Below, in pieces: positions 1 to 5,913 of a DNA stretch of 6,425 bases. Position 1 is the first letter of the stretch, and each line of letters opens with the position of its first letter. This stretch comes from Paludibacteraceae bacterium (GTDB lineage Bacteria; Bacteroidota; Bacteroidia; Bacteroidales; Paludibacteraceae), in contig JAGPGR010000112.1 in NCBI GenBank assembly GCA_018055865.1, positions 1 through 6,425 on the forward strand. The letters run 5' to 3'. The position numbers and the translations under genes were made by a program. The notes beneath the pieces were generated by a model that was not told where the DNA came from, did no database searches, and worked only from the letters and a program-made list of their open reading frames with translations.

Positions 1-310
1 CCAAATCAATGGCTTCATCGCTCCCATTACCCAGAAAAATATTTCCGGCAGGTATGTGCTTAATCTCACTGATTTTTTCTTTCAGTTTCCATTGCAGCGG
101 ATCAGGATAGCGGTTGTATGGTGCGTTGTAAGGACTTTCGTTGGCATCCAGATACACCGATGCTTCTCCCTTAAACTCGTCGCGCGCGCAGGAATAGGGC
201 TCCAGCGTTTGGATGTTTTTGCGAAGAAGCCCCCTGAATCCTCCGCCGGCTGGTGGAGACTTATCTAAACTTTGCTCAGAACTTTTACTATTTATAGTTT
301 TTTTATCCAT
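1..310 (-). CDS. hisC: Histidinol-phosphate aminotransferase, N-terminal part (gene continues past position 1)
   Basis: HisC is a cytosolic PLP-dependent aminotransferase that moves the amino group of glutamate to imidazole-acetol phosphate, giving L-histidinol phosphate. Only the first 103 codons are inside the window; the PLP-binding lysine lies beyond the edge. From residue 31 on the read matches Bacteroidota HisC N-termini: [16 protein letters not shown] (31-46), [11 protein letters not shown] (52-62), YNRYPDPLQ (65-73) and [10 protein letters not shown] (94-103). The ATG at 308-310 is the only Met codon in the visible part, so it must be the start unless a rare codon is used. Residues 1-30 are longer and more polar than usual and include [11 protein letters not shown] (17-27), encoded by an inserted palindromic repeat. 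The start lies 22 bases after the hisD stop, so the two are probably co-transcribed. Family assignment is firm; whether the extended N-terminus affects activity is unknown. Confidence 0.93.
   Translation of the reverse strand, partial: MDKKTINSKSSEQSLDKSPPAGGGFRGLLRKNIQTLEPYSCARDEFKGEASVYLDANESPYNAPYNRYPDPLQWKLKEKISEIKHIPAGNIFLGNGSDEAIDL
230..262 (-). repeat. 33-bp palindromic Bacteroidota-type repeat inserted in frame in hisC
   Basis: On the plus strand CCCCCTGAAT is followed by a hairpin, CTCCGCC (241-247), loop GGCT, GGTGGAG (252-258), then ACTT. The stem has 7 pairs including one G-T. It resembles the short CCCCCTAAATCCCC...GGGGACTT elements scattered through Bacteroidota genomes (recalled from general knowledge, not searched). 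It is exactly 11 codons long, has no stop in the hisC frame and encodes K17[10 protein letters not shown]27, similar to the KSPLQGRFRGA-like peptides these elements leave in proteins. Confidence 0.7.
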
Positions 311-332
311 AAAATCAAATTAATCAAAAAAA

Positions 333-1619
333 TCACAGTTCCGACTTCTCTGTCCTTACTTTTACCGCATTCGCATGTGCCTGAAGTCCTTCATTTTCAG
401 CCATCAGGATAATGGCATTGCTGAGGTTTGTCAACCCTTCGGATGTGAGTTGCTGAAACGTGATTTTCTTCAGAAAACTGTCCAGATTTACGCCGCTGTA
501 CGCTTTCGCAAAACCGTGTGTTGGCAGGGTGTGATTGGTGCCCGAAACATAATCACCTGCACTTTCAGGGCTCATATTTCCCAGAAAGACCGAACCGGCA
601 TTCACAATATGCTCTGCCACCACCATGTAGCTGCGTGTGGAAATAATCAGATGTTCCGGTGCGTACTCGTTGGTTACAGCAATGGCTTCATCCAGATTTT
701 TCACCAGAATTATCCGGCTGTTATCCAGTGCTTTACGCGCGGTCTCTTTTCTCGGCAGTTTTTCTATCTGAATTTCGATCTGTTCGAGTGTTTTTTCTAT
801 CAGATTTTCGGTAGTAGTAACCAGCAGCACCTGACTGTCGGCACCATGCTCTGCCTGCGAGAGCAGGTCGGATGCTACATACGCCGGATTGGCGGTTTCG
901 TCGGCAATAATTAGCACTTCCGAAGGTCCTGCAGGCATATCGATGGCTACATCGCTGAGTGACACAAGCTGCTTGGCAGCTGTAACATACTGATTGCCGG
1001 GACCGAAGATTTTATACACTTTCGGAATGCTTTCCGTTCCGTAAGCCATGGCTGCAATAGCCTGAGCGCCGCCTACACGGAATATGCGGTGAATTCCGGC
1101 CACGTGTGCTGCATACAACACGGCAGGATTGATTTTACCATCGCTGGCCGGAGGTGAGCAGAGTATCACTTCTTTGCATTCGGCTATCTGAGCCGGAATT
1201 CCCAGCATCAATACGGTGGAAAACAAAGGGGCGCTGCCACCCGGAACATACAGACCGATTTTTTCAATCGGCACAGCCTTTTGCCAACAGTAAACACCGG
1301 GAGAAGTCTGAATCTCAGTGTATTCGCGCTGTTGCTCGGAGTGGAATTTCCAGATATTGCGCCGGGCCATTTCAATGGCTTCTTTTAGTTCGGTCGAAAC
1401 CAATTTTATGGCATCTGTTATTTCCTCTTTGGTGACTTCCAGGGCATCTACTTCCACTTTATCAAATTTACGGGTGAAATTGCGCAACGCCGCATCGCCA
1501 TGATGACGAACTTCGTCGAGTGTGTTTTTTACCTGATCGAAGAGTGAATCAAAATTCAGCGATGGTCTTTTGAGTATTTCAGACCATTGGTCTTTTGGGG
1601 GATATTTTATTATTTGCAT
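333..1619 (-). CDS. hisD: Histidinol dehydrogenase
   Basis: HisD catalyses the last two steps of histidine synthesis, the NAD-dependent four-electron oxidation of L-histidinol to L-histidine through the aldehyde; it is a zinc-dependent cytosolic homodimer. The 428-residue length is normal. All key residues known from the E. coli enzyme are present at a constant offset of four: zinc ligands Q255 and H258 (SQAEHG), D356 (GDYVSG) and H415 (LQAHAN), and the catalytic pair E322-H323 (APEHL). Other hallmarks are LYVPGGSAPLFSTVLM (123-138), GPGNQYVTAAKQ (206-217) and MPAGPSEVLI (228-237). The ATG at 1617-1619 lies 23 bases after the porin stop and has an A/T-rich leader without a clear Shine-Dalgarno site. 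hisC follows directly. No separate promoter was seen before hisD, so it probably depends on the transcript begun upstream of the HAD gene. No defects seen. Confidence 0.98.
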   Translation of the reverse strand: MQIIKYPPKDQWSEILKRPSLNFDSLFDQVKNTLDEVRHHGDAALRNFTRKFDKVEVDALEVTKEEITDAIKLVSTELKEAIEMARRNIWKFHSEQQREYTEIQTSPGVYCWQKAVPIEKIGLYVPGGSAPLFSTVLMLGIPAQIAECKEVILCSPPASDGKINPAVLYAAHVAGIHRIFRVGGAQAIAAMAYGTESIPKVYKIFGPGNQYVTAAKQLVSLSDVAIDMPAGPSEVLIIADETANPAYVASDLLSQAEHGADSQVLLVTTTENLIEKTLEQIEIQIEKLPRKETARKALDNSRIILVKNLDEAIAVTNEYAPEHLIISTRSYMVVAEHIVNAGSVFLGNMSPESAGDYVSGTNHTLPTHGFAKAYSGVNLDSFLKKITFQQLTSEGLTNLSNAIILMAENEGLQAHANAVKVRTEKSEL

Positions 1620-1642
1620 TGTATTTTTTATTTAAAAAAAGA

Positions 1643-2650
1643 TTAGAAACGAACTACAAATTCCAACACTAACTTATCGTCGTGATTCTCTATGTTTTCT
1701 GCGTAGAAATATTTCTCGTAATTTAAACGTATGTCATTCAGAAATGGCTTCCCTAAGCTAATGGTAATACCGCCTGTCAATCGCTTCCGTGCAATATCAT
1801 CTACCTGATACACATTGCCGGCTGCCGCTTTTCCTTTGTTGTTGTCAGTCATGGAGTCAAAACGCAAAAGGGGGGTTATTTTGGTTAAGTACCTTTTGTT
1901 TGTCCATACATCATACGCAGCAAAAAACGAGTAGGATTTTGTGTCGGGAAAAACCCGGCCGACATACGTTTTGTAAATGTATTCACCCTCCAGGTGCAGC
2001 TTGTTCACATTGACAAACGCCCCTATATCAAACAAATTCATTCTCAGATTATCCGGTTTGATTGAATTGTAGTTCAGGCTAATTTCCACGTTCTTAATTG
2101 GAAAAACTTCAAGTCTGAATGCATAATTCATGGATTTCTGCCAGTCTTGTTGGTTGTAGAGTCCGTCGCCGTTGTACACTCCCGCGTGAAAATCAAAAGG
2201 TAGCGCTTTCCGGTTCGAAAACATCAGAGTACCTCCCACGTCACGTAATCCGCTGACCAACTGTTTGCCCACAAATGAACGATTGGCAAAATATAGCAGA
2301 TGAGGCGAACGCAGATTATCGGTGCCAAAGGGTATTTTCTGCTGTCCGATGGTGAAATTTAACCAATCCACAGGTTTCAGTCGTACATAGGCGTCCAACA
2401 TTTTGGTTTCTCCTTCATCCGAAAGATCAATTTCGGCTTTGTAAGATGTGACAGGGCTGAAATGACCGTTGATGCTGAAGCGGGCGCTCCTAATCTGAAA
2501 GCGGGAGGCGTCCAGACTCGAGTTGTACTCGTATTTTGCCCGGATTGTACCCTCTATCTGCGGAGCGTATTTTTTCAGCGAATCCGTTTCTATTGCCGAC
2601 AAAGAAAGAATAAAATTCAGAATGACTAAGGTGGTGATTATTCGCTTCAT
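1643..2650 (-). CDS. Phosphate-selective porin O/P family outer-membrane protein
   Basis: This is a 335-residue predicted outer-membrane beta-barrel of the OprO/OprP-like family (Porin_O_P). Residues 1-19 form a signal peptide (MKR, hydrophobic core, LSLSA), giving a mature start near Ile20. The mature chain is rich in alternating amphipathic strands and ends in Phe (LVLEFVVRF), the usual signal for barrel assembly. The stretch from SARFSINGHFSPVTSYKAE through LDAYVRLKP to NFTIGQQKIPFGTDNLRS (about 55-115) is typical of the family. Many Bacteroidota members have this fold with unproven substrate; phosphate or polyphosphate uptake is only an analogy with Pseudomonas OprP/OprO. The gene starts 20 bases after the HAD stop and ends 23 bases before hisD, so it seems to be in one transcript with them, an unusual neighbourhood for a porin. 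Family call is confident, substrate unknown. Confidence 0.88.
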   Translation of the reverse strand: MKRIITTLVILNFILSLSAIETDSLKKYAPQIEGTIRAKYEYNSSLDASRFQIRSARFSINGHFSPVTSYKAEIDLSDEGETKMLDAYVRLKPVDWLNFTIGQQKIPFGTDNLRSPHLLYFANRSFVGKQLVSGLRDVGGTLMFSNRKALPFDFHAGVYNGDGLYNQQDWQKSMNYAFRLEVFPIKNVEISLNYNSIKPDNLRMNLFDIGAFVNVNKLHLEGEYIYKTYVGRVFPDTKSYSFFAAYDVWTNKRYLTKITPLLRFDSMTDNNKGKAAAGNVYQVDDIARKRLTGGITISLGKPFLNDIRLNYEKYFYAENIENHDDKLVLEFVVRF

Positions 2651-2670
2651 TATCAGTTAATAATTGCATT

Positions 2671-3393
2671 TTAGAATCCAAAATCGTCCCATTTCTCAAA
2701 AAGTTCATGCATGCTGTCGAGTACCAGATCGGCCCCGTTTTCATACAATACATTTGTATCAAGCGGCCCTGTATTCACCCCGATGGTAAAAATACGGGCA
2801 GCAGATGAGGATTTTACTCCCAGTGGTGCATTTTCCACTACCAATGCTTCGCTGGGTTCCAGTCCGGCTCTTTGCAGTGCTTTCAGGTAAGGCTCGGGAT
2901 GCGGTTTGCCGCGCGTTACATCAAAAGCCGATATAATATTTTCTTTCAAAAAAATATCCGGAAAATGATCCTGCAGGCTGTGGAGCAGCGAAGGCTGTGC
3001 CGAACCGGTAACCACAAAGAGCTGATATCCTTTTTTCTTTATTTTTTTCAGTAAATCAAATACGTAAGGTATCGTTTCGGGTGCGTTCAGTTTTTCGAAA
3101 TAATGAGCTTTGAGCTTGTAGATTTCCTGTTTTTCTTCCTCAGTGGCTTCACGGCCGTTTTTGAGCACAAAAACGCTGTTGATAGTAGCAGTACCGGTCT
3201 GTCCTTCGTTCATATAAGCCTCGTGTTCCGAAAATTCCAGTCCCGATTCGTTCATGGCTTTGACCCAGGCAACGGAGTGGTGGGGCATGGAATCGAAAAG
3301 CACGCCGTCCATATCAAAAAAAACAGCTTTAGGGCTCATTTCCGTGAAGTTATTCCTTTCAAGGTAACTTTCTTTTGCTTTTTCAATCGTCAT
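2671..3393 (-). CDS. HAD-superfamily phosphatase (beta-phosphoglucomutase-like subfamily)
   Basis: A cytosolic HAD-type hydrolase of about 240 residues, expected to act on a small phosphorylated metabolite through an aspartyl-phosphate intermediate. Counting from the chosen start: motif I FFDMDGVLFDS with nucleophile D27 and acid/base D29; a helical cap (about 36-110); motif II VVTGS (T129); motif III lysine K163 in RGKPHPEPY; motif IV VVENAPLGV (E187), which in this subfamily has EN where others have ED. A longer reading begins with TTG at 3418-3420, but that codon sits on the promoter. ATGs at 3397-3399 and 3391-3393 are both possible, and one at 3337-3339 (MSPKAV) would remove the helix EKAKESYLERNNF, which as I recall Bacteroidales relatives share. 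It leads a cluster with the porin and hisD. Substrate is unknown; a role as histidinol-phosphatase is not supported, since that activity normally belongs to HisB. Confidence 0.88.
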   Translation of the reverse strand: MTIEKAKESYLERNNFTEMSPKAVFFDMDGVLFDSMPHHSVAWVKAMNESGLEFSEHEAYMNEGQTGTATINSVFVLKNGREATEEEKQEIYKLKAHYFEKLNAPETIPYVFDLLKKIKKKGYQLFVVTGSAQPSLLHSLQDHFPDIFLKENIISAFDVTRGKPHPEPYLKALQRAGLEPSEALVVENAPLGVKSSSAARIFTIGVNTGPLDTNVLYENGADLVLDSMHELFEKWDDFGF

Positions 3394-3408
3394 ACTCATG
3401 CATTTTTT

Positions 3409-3417
3409 GCAAAGATA
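3409..3417 (-). promoter_or_regulatory. Predicted -7 promoter box of the HAD-porin-hisD-hisC transcript
   Basis: Read on the minus strand the bases are TATCTTTGC, an exact match to the Bacteroidota primary sigma factor -7 consensus TAnnTTTGC. No good TTTG -33 box is visible about 19 bases further upstream; that position is taken by an inverted repeat. The expected RNA start is around 3403-3406, only some 5-13 bases before the ATGs at 3399 and 3393. Confidence 0.6.
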
Positions 3418-3431
3418 CAAAAAATCTTTTT

Positions 3432-3451
3432 TCAGACAGTTGTATGTCTGA
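3432..3451. promoter_or_regulatory. 7-bp inverted repeat upstream of the HAD promoter, possible operator
   Basis: TCAGACA (3432-3438) and TGTCTGA (3445-3451) are perfect reverse complements separated by GTTGTA. The centre lies about 28 bases upstream of the TATCTTTGC box, where a -33 element would be. This is the position expected for an activator or repressor site, but no regulator can be named and a chance palindrome is possible. Confidence 0.35.
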
Positions 3452-3492
3452 TGCTTATAATATAAACTATGATAAAACTGAAAGAAATTGCC

Positions 3493-3526
3493 TTTACTGT
3501 TTTGTTTTTGTCAAAAAAACAGTAAA
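3493..3526. repeat. 11-bp perfect inverted repeat overlapping the tRNA promoter
   Basis: TTTACTGTTTT (3493-3503) and AAAACAGTAAA (3516-3526) are perfect reverse complements with a 12-base spacer. The left arm covers most of the -33 TTTG and the right arm runs into the -7 box. It is A/T-rich, so its significance needs a background test; it is not followed by a T-run that would make it an obvious terminator. Confidence 0.5.
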
Positions 3527-3531
3527 TTTGC
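3501..3531 (+). promoter_or_regulatory. Predicted promoter of tRNA-Pro
   Basis: TTTG at 3501-3504, an 18-base spacer, then TAAATTTGC at 3523-3531, an exact match to the Bacteroidota pattern TTTG-N(about 19)-TAnnTTTGC. The -7 box ends 18 bases before the first base of the tRNA, so transcription should begin about 12-15 bases upstream of it and give a short 5' leader for RNase P removal. Confidence 0.75.
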
Positions 3532-3549
3532 AGGCGGAAAAAAAATGAG

Positions 3550-3623
3550 CGGGATGTAGCGCAGTTTGGTAGCGCGCTACGTTCGGGACGTAGAGGTCGC
3601 TGGTTCGAATCCAGTCATCCCGA
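3550..3623 (+). tRNA. tRNA-Pro (anticodon CGG, reads CCG)
   Basis: A complete cloverleaf can be folded by eye. The acceptor CGGGATG (3550-3556) pairs with CATCCCG (3616-3622), and A3623 is the discriminator. The D stem is GCGC/GCGC (3559-3562, 3572-3575). The anticodon stem CTACG/CGTAG (3577-3581, 3589-3593) encloses TTCGGGA with CGG at 3584-3586 and G37, as usual for proline. The T stem GCTGG/CCAGT encloses TTCGAAT (3604-3610). A C1-G72 pair is typical of bacterial tRNA-Pro. CCA is not encoded (ACAG follows), so it must be added by the CCA-adding enzyme. The gene stands alone, with its own promoter and terminator. Confidence 0.97.
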
Positions 3624-3626
3624 CAG

Positions 3627-3661
3627 AAAAAAGAGAATCATTTTGCAGGTTCTCTTTTTTT
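3627..3661 (+). terminator. Rho-independent terminator of tRNA-Pro
   Basis: AAAAAAGAGAA (3627-3637) pairs perfectly with TTCTCTTTTTT (3650-3660) around a 12-base loop, and the right side ends in seven Ts. The hairpin begins three bases after the discriminator, so it should end the tRNA transcript. Confidence 0.85.
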
Positions 3662-3730
3662 ATAACAATAACCACTGAAACTTTTTGGCTTAAAATTTGT
3701 TGTTTTTTCCACAGTTTTCTAACCCATTAA

Positions 3731-4249
3731 ATGACTAAAAATATGAAAAAAAAGTTTGTAACGTTGATTTTATTCACAGCTTTGATTGTTGGTTTGAGTA
3801 GTTGTAAGATAGGTTCTGATTCCAATTATTCTCCAAAACTTACACTGCTGAATCCGGCATTACTCAATACTGACAGTACGCTCCGCATGAGCTATACAAA
3901 CGAAGGCAATATCAAGTTCGATTCACTGCATGTAAACGATACGATAACGATAGGTGTTTTGGGCGAAGGATATACCAACACCCTGACAAAATTTACGTAC
4001 ACTGTGACGGAAACATCTGATATTGAGGTGATTATGCCCGATTCAATCCGCAAATTATTCGACGCTTCATCCAATTTTGTTACCGGAAATCTTGTATTTA
4101 CACCCAAAATTATTTGGATGAATTTACCCTTCAAATTTGTGGCAAAACGACCGAAAGACAAGGTTAAAATCAATTTTCTGCTTGAATCCGATGCCGTGGA
4201 TGTAAGTAATCAGGCCGGCATGCAGATAGAATTTCCAATAAAACCATAA
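3731..4249 (+). CDS. Predicted lipoprotein of unknown function
   Basis: A 172-residue protein that I do not recognise. It begins with a lipoprotein signal peptide: basic MTKNMKKK, hydrophobic VTLILFTALIVGL, then lipobox LSSC with Cys25 as the predicted lipidated residue, so the product should be anchored in the inner or outer membrane. The mature part (about 148 residues) is rich in Thr, Asn and alternating hydrophobic residues, such as KFTYTVTETSDIEVIMP and DKVKINFLLESDA, suggesting a small beta-sandwich, but no catalytic motif is evident. A second ATG at 3743-3745 would give the more typical start MKKKF and is equally plausible. The gene stands alone, 69 bases after the tRNA terminator and followed by a strong terminator. 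The only promoter-like string upstream, TAAAATTTG at 3691-3699, is one base off the consensus spacing. Being real is supported by the signal peptide and the terminator; function is unknown. Confidence 0.85.
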   Translation: MTKNMKKKFVTLILFTALIVGLSSCKIGSDSNYSPKLTLLNPALLNTDSTLRMSYTNEGNIKFDSLHVNDTITIGVLGEGYTNTLTKFTYTVTETSDIEVIMPDSIRKLFDASSNFVTGNLVFTPKIIWMNLPFKFVAKRPKDKVKINFLLESDAVDVSNQAGMQIEFPIKP

Positions 4250-4264
4250 TCTGACACACAACAT

Positions 4265-4304
4265 AAAAAAATCCATTTGATTGAGGTCAAATGGATTTTT
4301 TTTT
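4265..4304 (+). terminator. Strong rho-independent terminator after the lipoprotein gene
   Basis: AAAAAAATCCATTTGA (4265-4280) and TCAAATGGATTTTTTT form a perfect 16-bp stem around TTGAGG (4281-4286), and the right side runs into nine Ts (4296-4304). It begins 15 bases after the lipoprotein stop. The A-run on the left means it could also stop minus-strand transcripts arriving from the convergent hydrolase operon. Confidence 0.92.
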
Positions 4305-4532
4305 AAGATCTGATAGTAACTGAAGTCTAAAAGAAATCTCAGTTTGATTGCCGGCAAGGTAATATTTTGTTGCAATAAAACACTGTCTTATGAGGGGGCT
4401 GCCAATTTTGTCTGTTTTTAAAATCCTTCAAAGAAATAATCCCTCTATTTCACAATCAACTCTATCGTCGAAAAAAAATCAATATAAATTGCGTCATCAA
4501 TTTATTTTTTAAATTTTAAGGCCGTGACTTAT
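4305..4532. other. Non-coding stretch between convergent genes
   Basis: No credible gene was found in these 228 bases. They are A/T-rich apart from the short G/C patches TTGCCGGCAAGG (4347-4358) and GAGGGGGCTGCC (4392-4403). The only structure seen is the weak hairpin at 4485-4504, described separately. I recognise no transposase remnant or small RNA. Confidence 0.5.
4471..4504 (-). terminator. Possible weak terminator of the serine hydrolase operon
   Basis: Read on the minus strand TAAATTG (4504-4498), loop ATGACG, CAATTTA (4491-4485) forms a 7-bp perfect but A/T-rich stem. Six bases later comes a run of eight Ts (4478-4471). It begins 28 bases after the serine hydrolase stop, the right place for a terminator, but the stem is weak and the T-run is not immediately adjacent. 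Confidence 0.4.
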
Positions 4533-5882
4533 TTATTCGATAGAACTATTCTTCTGATTATCAATTAACTTATACACTGCTTCTAAGAAAACAGGATACA
4601 AAGAATCTCGTTTGTACATATTGATGTAAAAAAGTGCAATCAGGTCATTTTTCGGGTCAATAATGAATTCTGTACCCAACATACCTCCCCAGGCAAAAGC
4701 TGTATTTGAAACCGCCTGAACTGGCTTTTTCAGTTCATTGTATAATTCAAATCCTAAACCAAACTGAAAACCCTTTCCTCCGGAATTTATCTCCGGTAAC
4801 CGGTTTATACTTGTCATTATTTCTATTGTCTCAGGCTTTAAGATACGATGGCCGTTAAATTCTCCTTTATTGAGCAACATCTGGCAAAATTTAGCATAAT
4901 CTTCAATAGGACCATTGAGCCCGATAGCACCTTCGCAATAAGTTTGTTCTGCACTAACCGCTGCTTCGGCGTACATGGTTGATCCGGGATTTAACTTCCC
5001 TTCAACTGCGATGTATGGCTTTACAAAACGAGCCAATGCTTCCGGTTGATAATACCAATCGGTATTTTCCATGCCAAGGGGTATCAAAATAGTTTCTTTT
5101 ACATATTCACGCAACGATTTGCCCGAAATTCGTTCAACCATATAACCCAACATATTGGTGCTGATGTGGTAATTCCATTCTGTGCCGGGGTCAAATCCAA
5201 GCGGGTATTTTGCCAGTGCCAGCATTTCTTCTTTCAGATATTTTGAATCAAAATTGCCTCCAAAAGTTCTCTGACCGTTGGGCTTCTTATCCGGGACCGG
5301 ACCACCAAAACCGGCCGGGGCACCATCACTTTTTGCTTCTGCGCGACGGATTTCTCCTACAAGGCCTGCATTCAGCCCTGAAGAATGGGACATGAGATGA
5401 GCAAATGTCATTTGCGTCTTTACAGGACGAGTTTCATAAGTTCCATCCCCGTTTACTTTTGTTACTACAAGATTGGATATTTCCGGAAAAAATTTCGATA
5501 CCGGATCGTCTATTGACACCAGTCCTTTATCAACAAGGGTCATGAATGCTACAGTTGTTATGGCTTTGGTTTGCGAAAACATCACGTAGTAATCATCAAT
5601 AGTTGCCGGAACCTGATTTTCTATATCTTTCAGACCAAAGGCCTTCTTATATACAACATTGCCTCTTTGGGCAACAAAAGCGGCTACACAGTTCAACTTA
5701 TTGTTGTCGACGAATGATTGAAGCAACGAATCGATGCTTTCTGCTTTTTTTGTATCGATGCCTGATGATGAAGCACAGGCTATCGGGTTAAAATTTTGAG
5801 GAGTAACTGCTTTTTGTGCTGCTACGTTATTGTTAATAAAAATTGTAGCAATAAACAGAAAAATTAAAGTGTTAGATTTCAT
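4533..5882 (-). CDS. Exported serine hydrolase, class C beta-lactamase / family VIII esterase group
   Basis: A 449-residue member of the beta-lactamase/transpeptidase-like fold (Beta-lactamase PF00144, CubicO type). Residues 1-22 are a signal peptide (MKSN, LIFLFIATIFI, VAA), with no lipobox, so it is periplasmic or secreted. The active-site serine motif is S103-Q-T-K106 in YVMFSQTKAITT. The second motif is Y238-H-I in WNYHISTNMLG, lacking the Asn of the classical YxN. The third is W398-G-G in FAWGGMLGTEFIIDP, where true class C beta-lactamases have KTG. LMSHSSGL (163-170) is the usual family landmark. WGG with Tyr-x-x resembles EstB-like family VIII carboxylesterases, so an esterase, amidase or D-aminopeptidase role is more likely than antibiotic resistance; substrate is unknown. 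A Gly/Pro-rich segment (about 185-210) is a probable surface loop. It begins 31 bases after the alpha/beta-hydrolase stop, so the two are likely one operon. Confidence 0.93.
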   Translation of the reverse strand: MKSNTLIFLFIATIFINNNVAAQKAVTPQNFNPIACASSSGIDTKKAESIDSLLQSFVDNNKLNCVAAFVAQRGNVVYKKAFGLKDIENQVPATIDDYYVMFSQTKAITTVAFMTLVDKGLVSIDDPVSKFFPEISNLVVTKVNGDGTYETRPVKTQMTFAHLMSHSSGLNAGLVGEIRRAEAKSDGAPAGFGGPVPDKKPNGQRTFGGNFDSKYLKEEMLALAKYPLGFDPGTEWNYHISTNMLGYMVERISGKSLREYVKETILIPLGMENTDWYYQPEALARFVKPYIAVEGKLNPGSTMYAEAAVSAEQTYCEGAIGLNGPIEDYAKFCQMLLNKGEFNGHRILKPETIEIMTSINRLPEINSGGKGFQFGLGFELYNELKKPVQAVSNTAFAWGGMLGTEFIIDPKNDLIALFYINMYKRDSLYPVFLEAVYKLIDNQKNSSIE

Positions 5883-5913
5883 GCGTTTAAGTTATTATTA
5901 TGTTTTTTTTCGA

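Noticed and set aside
375..914. Plus-strand open frame of 179 codons
   Set aside because: It lies wholly inside hisD, which has all catalytic and zinc residues in the opposite strand; the product shows no recognisable motif.
3103..3465. Plus-strand open frame of 120 codons
   Set aside because: Antisense shadow of the HAD gene and its promoter; the Phe-rich product is what the reverse of Lys/Glu-rich coding gives.
3550..3661. tRNA-Pro as an integration site of a mobile element
   Set aside because: No second copy of the tRNA 3' end and no integrase gene is present in the window.
3691..3699. TAAAATTTG as promoter of the lipoprotein gene
   Set aside because: The spacing is one base off TAnnTTTG and no -33 TTTG is found at the right distance, so it stays only a weak possibility.
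4124..4375. Minus-strand open frame of 83 codons
   Set aside because: It spans the strong terminator and the end of the lipoprotein gene, and its product is low-complexity with no signal or motif.
4347..4403. G/C-rich patches as ends of an old insertion sequence
   Set aside because: No matching inverted repeat, target duplication or transposase fragment could be seen nearby.
4533..5882. Beta-lactam resistance gene
   Set aside because: The KTG motif is replaced by WGG and YxN is not kept, so the family resemblance does not support a resistance call.
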